Position numbers and translations under genes: made by a program. This document shows, piece by piece, positions 17,505 through 26,425 of a stretch of DNA of 64,000 nt (positions are counted from its first letter, which is position 1; each line of letters starts with the position of its first letter). The notes below the pieces were generated by a model, which had not been told where the DNA came from, ran no database searches, and saw only the letters and a list, made by a program, of their open reading frames with translations. This DNA comes from Actinoallomurus sp050942425 (lineage in GTDB: Bacteria; Actinomycetota; Actinomycetes; Streptosporangiales; Streptosporangiaceae). The stretch lies in NCBI RefSeq assembly GCF_050942425.1, contig NZ_CP192063.1, positions 248,001-312,000 on the forward strand, written 5' to 3'.

Positions 17505-19361
17505 TCACGCCGCGCCGCCCTTGGTGTCCTTGTCGTCGTCCACGATCTCGGCGTCGACGACCTCGTCGTCCTTCGGCTGCTCGCCCTGGGCCTGCGCGTC
17601 GGCCGTCGGGCCTTCGGCGCTCGCCTGGTTCTGGGCGTACATCGCGGCGCCCATCTTCTGGCTGACCTGGGCCAGCTTCTCGGAGCTGGTGCGGATCGCG
17701 TCGACGTCCGTACCCTCGAGGGCCTTCTTGACCTCGTCCAGCGCCGACTGGACCTCGGTCTTGACCTCGGCCGGGATCTTCTCGTCGTTCTCCCGGAGGA
17801 ACTTCTCCGTGGAGTAGGCGAGGGTGTCGGCGTTGTTGCGGGTCTCGGTCTCCTCGCGGCGCGTGCGGTCGTCCTCGGCGTACTGCTCGGCCTCGCGCAT
17901 CATGCGGTCGATGTCGTCCTTGGGCAGGGCCGACCCGCCCGTGATGGTCATCGACTGCTCCTTGCCGGTGCCGAGGTCCTTGGCGCCGACGTTCACGATG
18001 CCGTTGGCGTCGATGTCGAACGTGACCTCGATCTGCGGGACACCGCGCGGCGCCGGCGGAAGGCCGGTCAGCTGGAAGGTGCCGAGCTTCTTGTTGTACG
18101 CCGCGATCTCGCGCTCGCCCTGGTAGACCTGGATCTCCACGGACGGCTGGTTGTCGTCGGCGGTGGTGAACACCTCGGACCGCTTGGTCGGGATGGTGGT
18201 GTTCCGCTCGATGATCTTGGTGAAGATGCCGCCCTTGGTCTCGATGCCCAGGCTCAGCGGCGTGACGTCCAGCAGCAGGACGTCTTTGACCTCACCCTTG
18301 AGCACACCGGCCTGCAGGGACGCGCCGACCGCGACGACCTCGTCCGGGTTGACGCCCTTGTTGGCCTCCTTGCCGCCGGTCAGCTCCTTGACGAGCTCCG
18401 CGACGGCGGGCATGCGGGTCGAGCCGCCGACGAGAACAACGTGGTTGATCTCGCTCACGCTGATGTTGGCGTCCTTGATGACCTGCTGGAACGGGTTCTT
18501 GCAGCGGTCGAGCAGGTCGGACGTCATCTTCTGGAACTCGGCCCGGGTGAGCTTCTCGTCCAGGTGCAGCGGGCCCTCGGCCGAGGCCGTGATGTAGGGC
18601 AGGTTGATGCTGGTCTCCGACGAGCTGGAGAGCTCGATCTTGGCCTTCTCGGCGGCCTCACGGAGCCGCTGCAGCGCCATCTTGTCCTTGGACAGGTCGA
18701 CGCCGTGCGCGTTCTTGAACTTGGTGACCAGCCAGTCGACGACCTTGCTGTCCCAGTCGTCGCCGCCGAGGTGGTTGTCGCCGTTGGTCGCCTTGACCTC
18801 GACGACGCCGTCGCCGACCTCGAGGAGGGAGACGTCGAAGGTGCCGCCACCGAGGTCGAAGACGAGGATCGTGGCCTCGCCCTCCTTCTCCAGGTGGTAG
18901 GCCAGGGCCGCGGACGTCGGCTCGTTGATGATGCGCAGGACGTTGAGGCCCGCGATCTGACCGGCCTCCTTGGTGGCCTGCCGCTGGTGGTCCGAGAAGT
19001 AGGCCGGGACGGTGATCACCGCGTCGGTGATCTTCTCGCCGAGGTATGCCTCCGCGTCGCGCTTGAGCTTCTGCAGCACGAACGCGCTGATCTGCTGCGG
19101 CGTGAAGTCCTTGCCGTCGATCGTGGTCTTCCAGTCGGTGCCCATTTCGCGCTTGACCGACCGGATGGTGCGATCGACGTTGGTCACCGCCTGGCGCTTG
19201 GCGACCTCGCCGACCAGGACTTCGCCGTTCTTGGCGAAGGCGACGACGGACGGCGTGGTCCTCGACCCCTCCGCGTTGGCGATGACGGTGGGCTCGCCAC
19301 CCTCCAGGATCGCGACGACCGAGTTGGTCGTTCCAAGGTCGATACCGACCGCACGTGCCAT
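17505..19361 (-). CDS. dnaK: DnaK (Hsp70)
   Basis: The 618-residue protein starts MARAVGIDLGTTNSVVAI behind a GGAGGA site. It carries the Hsp70 signatures IDLGTTNS, FDLGGGTFDVSLL and LVGGSTRMPAV, a substrate-binding beta domain and an acidic C-terminal tail ending in KDTKGGAA. It is the ATP-dependent foldase and, in this lineage, also the co-repressor of HspR. It is the first gene of the operon. Confidence 0.98.
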   Translation of the reverse strand: MARAVGIDLGTTNSVVAILEGGEPTVIANAEGSRTTPSVVAFAKNGEVLVGEVAKRQAVTNVDRTIRSVKREMGTDWKTTIDGKDFTPQQISAFVLQKLKRDAEAYLGEKITDAVITVPAYFSDHQRQATKEAGQIAGLNVLRIINEPTSAALAYHLEKEGEATILVFDLGGGTFDVSLLEVGDGVVEVKATNGDNHLGGDDWDSKVVDWLVTKFKNAHGVDLSKDKMALQRLREAAEKAKIELSSSSETSINLPYITASAEGPLHLDEKLTRAEFQKMTSDLLDRCKNPFQQVIKDANISVSEINHVVLVGGSTRMPAVAELVKELTGGKEANKGVNPDEVVAVGASLQAGVLKGEVKDVLLLDVTPLSLGIETKGGIFTKIIERNTTIPTKRSEVFTTADDNQPSVEIQVYQGEREIAAYNKKLGTFQLTGLPPAPRGVPQIEVTFDIDANGIVNVGAKDLGTGKEQSMTITGGSALPKDDIDRMMREAEQYAEDDRTRREETETRNNADTLAYSTEKFLRENDEKIPAEVKTEVQSALDEVKKALEGTDVDAIRTSSEKLAQVSQKMGAAMYAQNQASAEGPTADAQAQGEQPKDDEVVDAEIVDDDKDTKGGAA

Positions 19362-19401
19362 GAGTTGGTTCCTCCGACTGTGAGCTTGCTAAGTCGATGA
19401 A

Positions 19402-19422
19402 GCTGAGTCCAGCAGACGCAAG
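19402..19422. promoter_or_regulatory. HAIR-like HspR operator (proximal)
   Basis: GCTGAGT-N7-ACGCAAG fits the HAIR consensus CTTGAGT-N7-ACTCAAG with three mismatches and exact 7-nt spacing, 41-61 nt upstream of the dnaK start. Confidence 0.65.
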
Positions 19423-19453
19423 ACTGCCAAGCGGCTCCATAACTGTCAAATGA

Positions 19454-19474
19454 CTTGAGTCCGGTTGACTCAAC
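19454..19474. promoter_or_regulatory. HAIR HspR operator (distal)
   Basis: CTTGAGT-N7-ACTCAAC matches the HAIR consensus at 13 of 14 positions, 93-113 nt upstream of the dnaK start. It is the expected HspR binding site at the heat-shock promoter. Confidence 0.9.
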
Positions 19475-19652
19475 TTTGCTGCCTCGTACAACGGGCAGCA
19501 GGCCTGTGCTGTTCCCGAGCAGGGGAGAATTCCTGGATCTTCGGCAAGAGATGCAGATCAAAGAGGAGTTCGCCGCCCGGGCCACGCCGCTGCGCGACCC
19601 GTACGCCGCATTCGTCACGACCTGAGCGGACCCGGTCGGGCACGCGGTGACG

Positions 19653-20405
19653 TCATGCCGGACTGCTGCTGGACGAGACGCTGGGGCTCACCCCGGGCGT
19701 GGCCGTGCGGGTATTCCACGACCAGCTCCGCTTGTAGATGAAGCAGAGGCCGCCGGTCTGCAGCGCCTTGGCGAGTGCCGCCACGCTCAGCGTGTGCGGG
19801 CCGCCCTTCTCCGGCCACGGGTCGAAGACGGCGACGGTGCCCTTCGACCGGTCATAGCCGAACGCCACCACCATATGGTCGACCCGCCGGCCTCGCGTGG
19901 TGTCCTTGCGCCACGGCAGCCGCTCCCCCCAGACCGCGACCATCGGCGCCCGCCGCAGGACGCCGACGTCGTACGCCACCTCCCTCATGACGAAGTCGGG
20001 CTCGCTGTCCGGCCCGCCGGCGGTGTTGACCTGGTACGGGGTGTCGTGGAGATAGCCGTTGACGACGCCGTCGATGCTCTTGGAGGCGTAACCGCGCCGG
20101 TTCATCTTCATCTTCTTGGCCACCGCGGACTGGTCGACCGTGATGCCGAAGGTGCTGAGACTGATCGCCGCCGCGGCGGGTTCCGCGTAGTACGGATTGG
20201 CCTGGAGCCGTCCCGTCAGCGGCAGCAGGGACGAGGCCGGCGGGCTCGGGGTCGCGAGGGACGCCGACGCTTTCGGCGTCCTGACCGCCGTGCCGTGGGC
20301 CCGGCCCTCTCCGCGGGTCTCCACGATGACGATCGTGCCGGCGGCGATCGCGGCGACGGCCGCCGCGACTCCGGTCGCCCATCGACGACGTGACGCGCTG
20401 TCCAC
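19653..20405 (-). CDS. C39-like papain-fold protein lacking the catalytic Cys
   Basis: The GTG at 20405 has GGGGAG 8 nt upstream; an ATG at 20495 has no ribosome site. The 250-residue product has an N-terminal membrane anchor or signal (WATGVAAAVAAIAAGTIVIV), a Pro/Ser linker, and a region like peptidase C39-type domains. The usual YCGPAA active-site segment reads YYAEPAAAA, so Cys is replaced. The His (VDHMVVAFGYD) and Asp (AVFDPW) strands are kept. It is probably a non-catalytic extracytoplasmic protein. Confidence 0.65.
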   Translation of the reverse strand: MDSASRRRWATGVAAAVAAIAAGTIVIVETRGEGRAHGTAVRTPKASASLATPSPPASSLLPLTGRLQANPYYAEPAAAAISLSTFGITVDQSAVAKKMKMNRRGYASKSIDGVVNGYLHDTPYQVNTAGGPDSEPDFVMREVAYDVGVLRRAPMVAVWGERLPWRKDTTRGRRVDHMVVAFGYDRSKGTVAVFDPWPEKGGPHTLSVAALAKALQTGGLCFIYKRSWSWNTRTATPGVSPSVSSSSSPA

Positions 20406-20905
20406 CCTGACGCTCCCCGGATCGGCGGCCTCAAGGGTGGCATCGGACCGCCGTCTTCGCCCTGGTTTCGACGCTGGCGAAAAGCCGCTGCTCACCGAAG
20501 ATCGCGATCATTCGCCGTAACGTTCGTCGTCCCGCGGCCACTTCGCCGTGAACAAGCCCCCGGCCACGGGAGAGCGAGTGGCGATGAACGACGTCATGCG
20601 GCGGCTCGCCGATGTCCGGCCCGCACACCTGTCCCCTCCGTCCTCGCTCCCCTTCAAACGATGCTGAGACGGCTGAACCGTCAGAGGAGGCGCATCCGTA
20701 CACATCGGGGACATGCATCCCAGGGATTTTCAGATGGTGCGAAACGCCCCGGTAGGCCGGGAACTCGATCGCGCCCATCGGGAGACTTAAGAGGAGACGG
20801 TTCCCGCAGCGGGCCCGGAGTGACAGAGGGGCTCCGTAGCGTGGGCCTCTCCCCGAGGTATGGCCGGAGCGGTGCCGTCGCGCCGGCGGGAAGGGAGACT
20901 GACGC
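20406..20905. other. Gene-poor stretch before the first CU044 gene
   Basis: No open frame here has credible codon use or family resemblance. It separates divergent genes and should hold both promoters. A GGGAG ribosome site for the next gene lies near 20892. Confidence 0.4.
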
Positions 20906-21928
20906 GTGATGGACCTGACTCGGGTCGCCGGTGACACCGAGGATGACCCTTCCGCCCCTTCGCGAGGCGATCGTCGGCGCGGTCGGTCGCGTCTTGGCGT
21001 GGGAGTCCCGCTCGGCCTGGCCGTCACCGGAGCGATGGTCGCGGTCGCGCTGTCGGTCGGATCGTCGGCCCAGGAGCCCCGACGGCATGGTCCGCCCACC
21101 GGCCGGGACATCCTCCTCGCGGCGGCCACCGCCCTGGGCCACCGCCCGGATCTGACCACCGGGCGGTACTGGCGGGTCATCGAGACCGGGCGGTACACGC
21201 TCAACGCCACGAACGGCAGCGGGGAGGGCCCCATCGAGGTGCGAGTGCGCGACGGCATCTGGCTCGCCGGACCCGGCGGGGGGCAGACCGTCGCGTACCG
21301 GCGGTGCCTCGGCGCCCGCCCCCTCACCGCGCAGGAGCGGGCGGATCAGGGCGGCCTGCCGTCTCGAGGGTGGCCGGCGTACTCCACCAGCGCGCGGATC
21401 TGCGCGGCCGGGTCCGGACCGGCGGAGCGGGACGCTCACCTCGCCGCCGCCACCGACTACCGCCTCGCGGACGTCCCGGTCTCGCCGATCTGGCTGGACA
21501 ACCTGTCGACGGACCCCGCCGTGCTGCGCCGCCAGATCGACGCGAAGCTCGCGACCGTGCACCAGGGCGGCCTGGCCGTGTACGGGCACATCGTGCTGCC
21601 GCAGCTGCTGACCGACCTGCCGATCCGCCCGGAGATCCGCGCGGCCGTCCTGCGGATGATGGCCGGCCTGCCGGGCGTACGAGCGGCGGGCAAGATCATG
21701 GACACGCTGGACCGTACGGGGGAGGGCGTCGTGATCAGCGGACTCGGCCTCGACAGGACCGAGCTGCGCTGGATCATCGATCCCGGCATGGGCCGCGTGC
21801 TGGACGTCCAGGAGGTCGTCACCGGCGCGGGTCGCCGTCCGGCGGGAGCGGTGGTGGCCGAGAAGGTGTACACGTCGGTGGGCTGGACCAACGAGTCGCC
21901 CGGCCCCGACACGTCGGCTTTCCAATAG
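20906..21928 (+). CDS. CU044_5270-like membrane-anchored protein (orphan copy)
   Basis: The 340-residue protein has a short cytoplasmic N-terminus, one transmembrane helix (VPLGLAVTGAMVAVALSV) and a large outside domain with the family pattern: a GRYWRV strand, a long polar middle, then LPGVRAAGKIMDTLDRTGEGVVISG and MGRVLDVQEVV. The function is unknown, but the family is generally encoded beside an ECF sigma factor. Here the sigma gene follows 118 nt downstream rather than preceding it. Roles as anti-sigma or sigma target are inference only. Confidence 0.75.
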   Translation: MMDLTRVAGDTEDDPSAPSRGDRRRGRSRLGVGVPLGLAVTGAMVAVALSVGSSAQEPRRHGPPTGRDILLAAATALGHRPDLTTGRYWRVIETGRYTLNATNGSGEGPIEVRVRDGIWLAGPGGGQTVAYRRCLGARPLTAQERADQGGLPSRGWPAYSTSARICAAGSGPAERDAHLAAATDYRLADVPVSPIWLDNLSTDPAVLRRQIDAKLATVHQGGLAVYGHIVLPQLLTDLPIRPEIRAAVLRMMAGLPGVRAAGKIMDTLDRTGEGVVISGLGLDRTELRWIIDPGMGRVLDVQEVVTGAGRRPAGAVVAEKVYTSVGWTNESPGPDTSAFQ

Positions 21929-22046
21929 ACGCTGAAATCCGCCAGAGCTGAAACCCGACAGAGGGGAAGGGGACACGGGGCTGCGGGGGAGAAGGGGTGA
22001 CCGTCATCCACGCCAATAGATGAGGCATCAGATGAAGGAGCCCCCC

Positions 22047-22652
22047 ATGGCCGCTCCCCCCGACGTCGGGCCGGACGCCCGGACCGACGCTTCGGTGATC
22101 GAGCGGTCCTGGCATGACCCGGAGCGGTTCGGCGTGATCTTCGACGCGTACTTCGCGGAGATCCACGGTTACGTCGCCCGGCGCCTCGACGGCGCCGCCG
22201 CCGACGACATCGCGGCCGAGACCTTCCACGCCGCGTTTCGGAAGCGGAAGAAGTTCGACCTGTCACGGGAAAGCGCCCGGCCCTGGCTGTACGGCATCGC
22301 GACGAATCTCATCGCCAAGCACCGGCGGTCGGAGGCACGGAGGTTCCGTGCGCTGGGGCGGTTGGGCGGCGAACGCTCCGCCGGCGGGCACGAGGACCGG
22401 GTCGTCACCAGGGTGAGCGCCGAGCAGATGAAGGGCCGCCTGGCCCGGGGCGTCGGCGACCTGCCCGCCGACCAGCGTGACGTGCTGCTGCTCGTCGTCC
22501 TGGCCGACCTCAGCTACGAGGAGGTGGCGCAGGCGCTGGACGTCCCGTACGGAACGGTCGCCTCGCGGTTCAGCAGGGCTCGGAAAAAACTGCGCACGGC
22601 GCTGGGTGGAGTCGATCCCATGCTCGATCAGGAAGGACCCACCGATGGATGA
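22047..22652 (+). CDS. ECF RNA polymerase sigma factor
   Basis: The ATG at 22047 is 6 nt after AAGGAG, better than the ATG at 22020. The 201-residue protein has sigma region 2 (FDAYFAEIHGYVARRLDGAAADDIAAETFHAAF) and region 4 (LPADQRDVLLLVVLADLSYEEVAQALDVPYGTVASRFSRARKKL). Its stop overlaps the next start by 8 nt (ATGGATGA), so it is translationally coupled to a CU044-type membrane protein that may modulate it. Stimulus unknown. Confidence 0.92.
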   Translation: MAAPPDVGPDARTDASVIERSWHDPERFGVIFDAYFAEIHGYVARRLDGAAADDIAAETFHAAFRKRKKFDLSRESARPWLYGIATNLIAKHRRSEARRFRALGRLGGERSAGGHEDRVVTRVSAEQMKGRLARGVGDLPADQRDVLLLVVLADLSYEEVAQALDVPYGTVASRFSRARKKLRTALGGVDPMLDQEGPTDG

Positions 22653-23802
22653 ACTGCAGGCCGTTCGGGAACTCCTCCCCGAGGCCCCGCCCCCGAAGGC
22701 CCGAGTGGTCGCCCAGGCTCGGCTGCGCGCGACCGGCGCCGGTCGGCGCCGCGCGCCACGGCTGCGCTGGACCCTGCCCGGTCTCGGCCTGGTCGCCGCG
22801 GCGACCGCGGTCGCGCTGGCCCTGGGCACGACCGGCGGCGCGCCGAAGCGTTCCATCCCGACGCCGCTACCGCTCGGCGGCAAGGCCGTGTTCCTGGCCG
22901 CGGCGGAGAGGGCCGAGAGCCAGCCCATGGGCGGCTACTGGTACTCCGACCAGATCTCCGGAGCGTCGTACCTGCTCAAAGACGGGTACGCCATCATCGG
23001 AGCGCACCTGGAAACCTTCGAGTGGACCGGGGCCGCCAAGAGCAGCGGTGGCCGCTTCTACGGGCGGGACCTGCCCGCGCGGCCGGCGACCCCGGAGGAC
23101 GAGGCCGCCTGGCGCCGGGCGGGAGCGCCGAGGAGCTTCCGCGTGCTGTCGAACGGCTCCCCCATGACGTACACGCGCCACGCGAGCCGTTGGGAAGAGG
23201 ACAAGGGAGGGCGGCGGCCCGGTGGCCGTTTCCCCCTCAGGGGTGGGGAGCTGACGACTCAGGAGGTGCTCCGGCTTCCCACCGATCCGGAGACGTTGGC
23301 GAGCCGGTTCTTGACCCCGCTCGTAGGGAAACGGCCACCGGGCGCGAGTGGGAGCCCGGTGCCGAAGGGGCCGGCTCCGGTGAGCAACGCGTACAAGCTC
23401 GAGCTGGCGGCGAGCCTGTTCGAGGGTGCGCCGCTGCCGCCGAAGGTACGCGCCGGATTGATGCGCGCGCTGGTCGCACAGCCCGGTGTGCACACCATCG
23501 AGACGGCGACCGACGCACTGGGCCGCCAGGGCGTCGCCCTCGCCGTCGACCAGCCGTCAGCGGGCTGGCAGCCCAACCCCGACGGGCATCTGGTCCGGAA
23601 GGAAAATGCCTACCGCGAGCAGGTTCAGCTCATCTTCGACAAGGGCACGGGGGCGCTCCTGGCGGACCAGACCGTTCTACTGACCCCCGGTGGCCAGTAC
23701 CGGAGCCGCAAGCCCGGCTTCGTGATCGATTACCTGCTGACGCGGAGCTCCGGCTGGACCGATCACAAGCCGTCCCCGCCGTCGGCTCTGCCGTTCAAGT
23801 AA
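22645..23802 (+). CDS. CU044_5270 family membrane-anchored protein
   Basis: The start MDELQAVRELLPEAPPPKA is the usual N-terminus of this family. The product is 385 residues with a single helix (LPGLGLVAAATAVALALGT) and an outside domain (GGYWYSDQ, LPTDPETLASRFLTPL, QPGVHTIETATDALGRQGVALAV). Overlap with the sigma gene implies a joint function, for example extracytoplasmic sensing, but no enzymatic or anti-sigma motif is seen. Homologous to 20906-21928 and 59809-60816. Confidence 0.85.
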   Translation: MDELQAVRELLPEAPPPKARVVAQARLRATGAGRRRAPRLRWTLPGLGLVAAATAVALALGTTGGAPKRSIPTPLPLGGKAVFLAAAERAESQPMGGYWYSDQISGASYLLKDGYAIIGAHLETFEWTGAAKSSGGRFYGRDLPARPATPEDEAAWRRAGAPRSFRVLSNGSPMTYTRHASRWEEDKGGRRPGGRFPLRGGELTTQEVLRLPTDPETLASRFLTPLVGKRPPGASGSPVPKGPAPVSNAYKLELAASLFEGAPLPPKVRAGLMRALVAQPGVHTIETATDALGRQGVALAVDQPSAGWQPNPDGHLVRKENAYREQVQLIFDKGTGALLADQTVLLTPGGQYRSRKPGFVIDYLLTRSSGWTDHKPSPPSALPFK

Positions 23803-23991
23803 CCGTCACGTGCGCGTCCCGTGCCTGGTCAGGGCGCGGGGCGCCCGCGTGCGCGGGGCCCGGATCGGGGGATCTGTCCGGTGATGGGCAGTTAAGCTAC
23901 TGCTCGGTAGACTCTTGGGGTCCCATGTCGATGGCTGTCAGTCGCGAGCCGTACGCTGATTGCCAGCGCCGTACCCCAGGAGGACGGAACA

Positions 23992-26133
23992 TTGGTTCTC
24001 AGGTTGATCATCGGGCTTGCCGCAACGGTGGTCGCGCTGGTGTTCGCCGTTCGGCGGGTCCTGTTCCTCTACAGGCTTGCGACGAACGGCCAGCCCGCCC
24101 CCGACCGCATCGCGCTCGCCAAGGCGAACGTCGGTGAGGACGTCAAGCTTCAGGCCGTCGAGGTCTTCGGGCAGCGCAAGCTGCTCAAATGGACCGTGCC
24201 CGGCCTCGCCCACTTCTTCGTCATGTGGGCGTTCTTCATCCTCGCCACCGTCTACCTCGAGGCGTACGGCGCGTTGTTCTTCGGGCTGGACTTCCACATC
24301 CCGCTGGTCGGCAAGTGGGGCGTGCTCGGCTTCCTGCAGGACTTCATCGCGGTCGCCGCGCTGCTCGGCCTGATCGCCTTCGCGATCATCCGGGTCAAGA
24401 ACTCCCCCAAGAAGCTCGACCGCAAGTCCCGGTTCAAGGGCTCGCATCTCGGCGGCGCCTGGCTCGTCCTATTCATGATCTTCAACGTGATCTGGACGAT
24501 GTTCCTGTTCCGGGGCGCGGGCGTGGCCACGGGCAAGTTCCCGTACGGGAACGCGGCGTTCATGTCGCACCTGGTCGGCAACGGCCTCAAGGGGCTGGGC
24601 CACGGCGCCGATGAGGCACTGGAGTCGGTCGGCCTGCTCCTGCACATCGGCGTGATGCTCGTCTTCCTGCTGATCGTGCTGAACTCCAAGCACCTGCACA
24701 TCTTCGTCGCGCCGCTCAACGTCCTGTTCAAGCGCCGCCCGGACGGCCTCGGCGCGGTCCAGCCGATGATGAGCGACGGCAAGCCGATCGACTTCGAGGA
24801 GGCCGACCCGGACGAGGACACCTTCGGCCGCGGCAAGATCGAGGACTTCACCTGGAAGGGCTACCTCGACTTCGCCTCCTGCACCGAGTGCGGCCGCTGC
24901 CAGTCGCAGTGCCCCGCCTGGAACACCGGCAAGCCGCTGTCGCCGAAGACCCTCATCATGGACCTGCGCGACCACGCGCTGGTCAAGGCGCCGTACATCT
25001 TCGCCTCCGAAGAGGAGCAGGCGAACCTCCCCGAGGACGTCCTCAAGGAGGCCGGCCGGCCGCTCGTCGGCGGGGCGGACGTGAACGGCGTGATCGACCC
25101 GGACGTCCTGTGGTCCTGCACCAACTGCGGCGCCTGCGTCGAGCAGTGCCCGGTGGACATCGAGCACATCGACCACATCGTCGACATGCGCCGCTACCAG
25201 GTGATGATCGAGTCGAGCTTCCCGTCCGAGGCGGGCGTGATGCTCAAGAACCTCGAGAACAAGGGCAACCCCTGGGGCATGTCCGAAATGAAGCGCCTCG
25301 ACTGGATCGAGGAGTTGGACTTCGAGGTCCCGGTCGTCGAGGAGAAGATGCCGGAGGACACCGAGTACCTCTTCTGGGTGGGCTGCGCCGGCGCACTCGA
25401 GGACCGGGCGAAGAAGACCACCAAGGCCATCGCGGAGTTGCTGCACATCGCGGGCGTGAAGTTCGCGGTGCTCGGCCCGATGGAGGCGTGCTCCGGTGAC
25501 CCGGCCCGCCGCCTGGGCATGGAGTTCGTCTTCCAGATGCTCGCCCAGCAGAACGTCGAGACGCTCAACGAGGCGGGCGTCAAGAAGATCGTGGCGTCCT
25601 GCCCGCACTGCTTCAACACGCTCGCCAACGAGTACCCGCAGCTCGGCGGCACGTACGAGGTCGTGCACCACACGCAGCTGCTGTCGCACCTGGTCGAGAC
25701 CGGCAAGCTCACGCCGGTCACGCCGATCGAGGAGAAGATCACCTACCACGACCCGTGCTTCCTCGGCCGGCACAACAAGGTGTACGCCCAGCCGCGCGAC
25801 ATCATGGCCCAGGTGCCCGGTGTCGAGACGCAGGAGATGCACCGCTGCAAGGAGCGGGGCTTCTGCTGCGGCGCCGGCGGCGCGCGGATGTGGATGGAAG
25901 AGCGCATCGGCAAGCGCATCAACACCGAGCGCGTCGAAGAGGCCCTCGAGACGGACCCGGACACCGTCTCCACGGCCTGCCCGTTCTGCCTCGTCATGCT
26001 CGGTGACGCCATCAACGAGAAGAAGAACAGCGGCGACGCGAAGGAGTCGCTCGAGGTCGTCGACGTCGCCCAGCTGCTGATCAAGTCGGTGAAGGGCGAG
26101 CCGGCCGAGCCCGCCTCCGCGGCCGCCGAGTAG
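23992..26133 (+). CDS. Membrane (Fe-S)-binding CCG-domain oxidoreductase
   Basis: The TTG start is 8 nt after AGGAGG. The 713-residue protein has about five N-terminal transmembrane helices (to ~250), similar to a nitrate-reductase gamma-type cytochrome module. Two 4Fe-4S motifs follow (CTECGRCQSQCP and CTNCGACVEQCP), then two CCG domains of the heterodisulfide reductase type (ending CCGAGGARMWMEER). Such fused proteins are thought to pass electrons between the quinone pool and cytoplasmic donors. It stands alone with its own terminator, and its physiological donor is unknown. Confidence 0.88.
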   Translation: MVLRLIIGLAATVVALVFAVRRVLFLYRLATNGQPAPDRIALAKANVGEDVKLQAVEVFGQRKLLKWTVPGLAHFFVMWAFFILATVYLEAYGALFFGLDFHIPLVGKWGVLGFLQDFIAVAALLGLIAFAIIRVKNSPKKLDRKSRFKGSHLGGAWLVLFMIFNVIWTMFLFRGAGVATGKFPYGNAAFMSHLVGNGLKGLGHGADEALESVGLLLHIGVMLVFLLIVLNSKHLHIFVAPLNVLFKRRPDGLGAVQPMMSDGKPIDFEEADPDEDTFGRGKIEDFTWKGYLDFASCTECGRCQSQCPAWNTGKPLSPKTLIMDLRDHALVKAPYIFASEEEQANLPEDVLKEAGRPLVGGADVNGVIDPDVLWSCTNCGACVEQCPVDIEHIDHIVDMRRYQVMIESSFPSEAGVMLKNLENKGNPWGMSEMKRLDWIEELDFEVPVVEEKMPEDTEYLFWVGCAGALEDRAKKTTKAIAELLHIAGVKFAVLGPMEACSGDPARRLGMEFVFQMLAQQNVETLNEAGVKKIVASCPHCFNTLANEYPQLGGTYEVVHHTQLLSHLVETGKLTPVTPIEEKITYHDPCFLGRHNKVYAQPRDIMAQVPGVETQEMHRCKERGFCCGAGGARMWMEERIGKRINTERVEEALETDPDTVSTACPFCLVMLGDAINEKKNSGDAKESLEVVDVAQLLIKSVKGEPAEPASAAAE

Positions 26134-26144
26134 GGCCGTACGCG

Positions 26145-26176
26145 AAGGGCCCGTCACCGATCGGTGACGGGCCCTT
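26145..26176 (+). terminator. 32-nt perfect palindromic hairpin
   Basis: AAGGGCCCGTCACCGA followed by its exact complement, starting 11 nt after the Fe-S protein stop. Probable intrinsic terminator without a T-tract. Confidence 0.85.
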
Positions 26177-26188
26177 GCCACGTATAAA

Positions 26189-26232
26189 GGCGGTGCCATC
26201 TCGGGGGAGCGGGGATTTGAGATGACACCGCC
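26189..26232. repeat. Second stem-loop, 14-nt arms
   Basis: GGCGGTGCCATCTC (26189-26202) pairs with GAGATGACACCGCC (26219-26232) with one mismatch and a 16-nt loop. It lies only 12 nt after the terminator, and there is no gene in 26177-26392. It could be a second terminator, an attenuator or a protein site. The rest of this gap is AT-richer and shows nothing else. Confidence 0.6.
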
Positions 26233-26392
26233 CTGACGTACCCACCCCGATGTGACGAAGACCACAAGGATCGACGTAAACCGGATTGGTCGGTAACGCG
26301 TCGTCCGAAACTATCGACTTTGATCCTGGTTGGCCACCCGTTGTGGAAAGAATCACGATGTCAATCAGGTGGCCGCCGCCGAGACGACCGGT

Positions 26393-26418
26393 GCCGGGCC
26401 CCTCGGATGGGGCCCGGC
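26393..26418 (-). terminator. Terminator of the betaine/proline transporter operon
   Basis: GCCGGGCCCC (26393-26402) and GGGGCCCGGC (26409-26418) form a perfect 10-bp stem with a 6-nt loop, 8 nt past the stop of the permease/binding-protein gene. Confidence 0.85.
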
Positions 26419-26425
26419 GGCCGGA

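Noticed and set aside
15906..19400. Very long plus-strand frames opposite dnaJ/dnaK
   Set aside because: Frames are shadows caused by high GC in the real minus-strand chaperone genes; no start signals or domains.
19506..19625. Possible 39-codon frame (EMQIKEEFAARATPLRDPYAAFV) upstream of the HAIR region
   Set aside because: No ribosome site and no family; it lies beside the dnaK promoter region and may be chance or a remnant.
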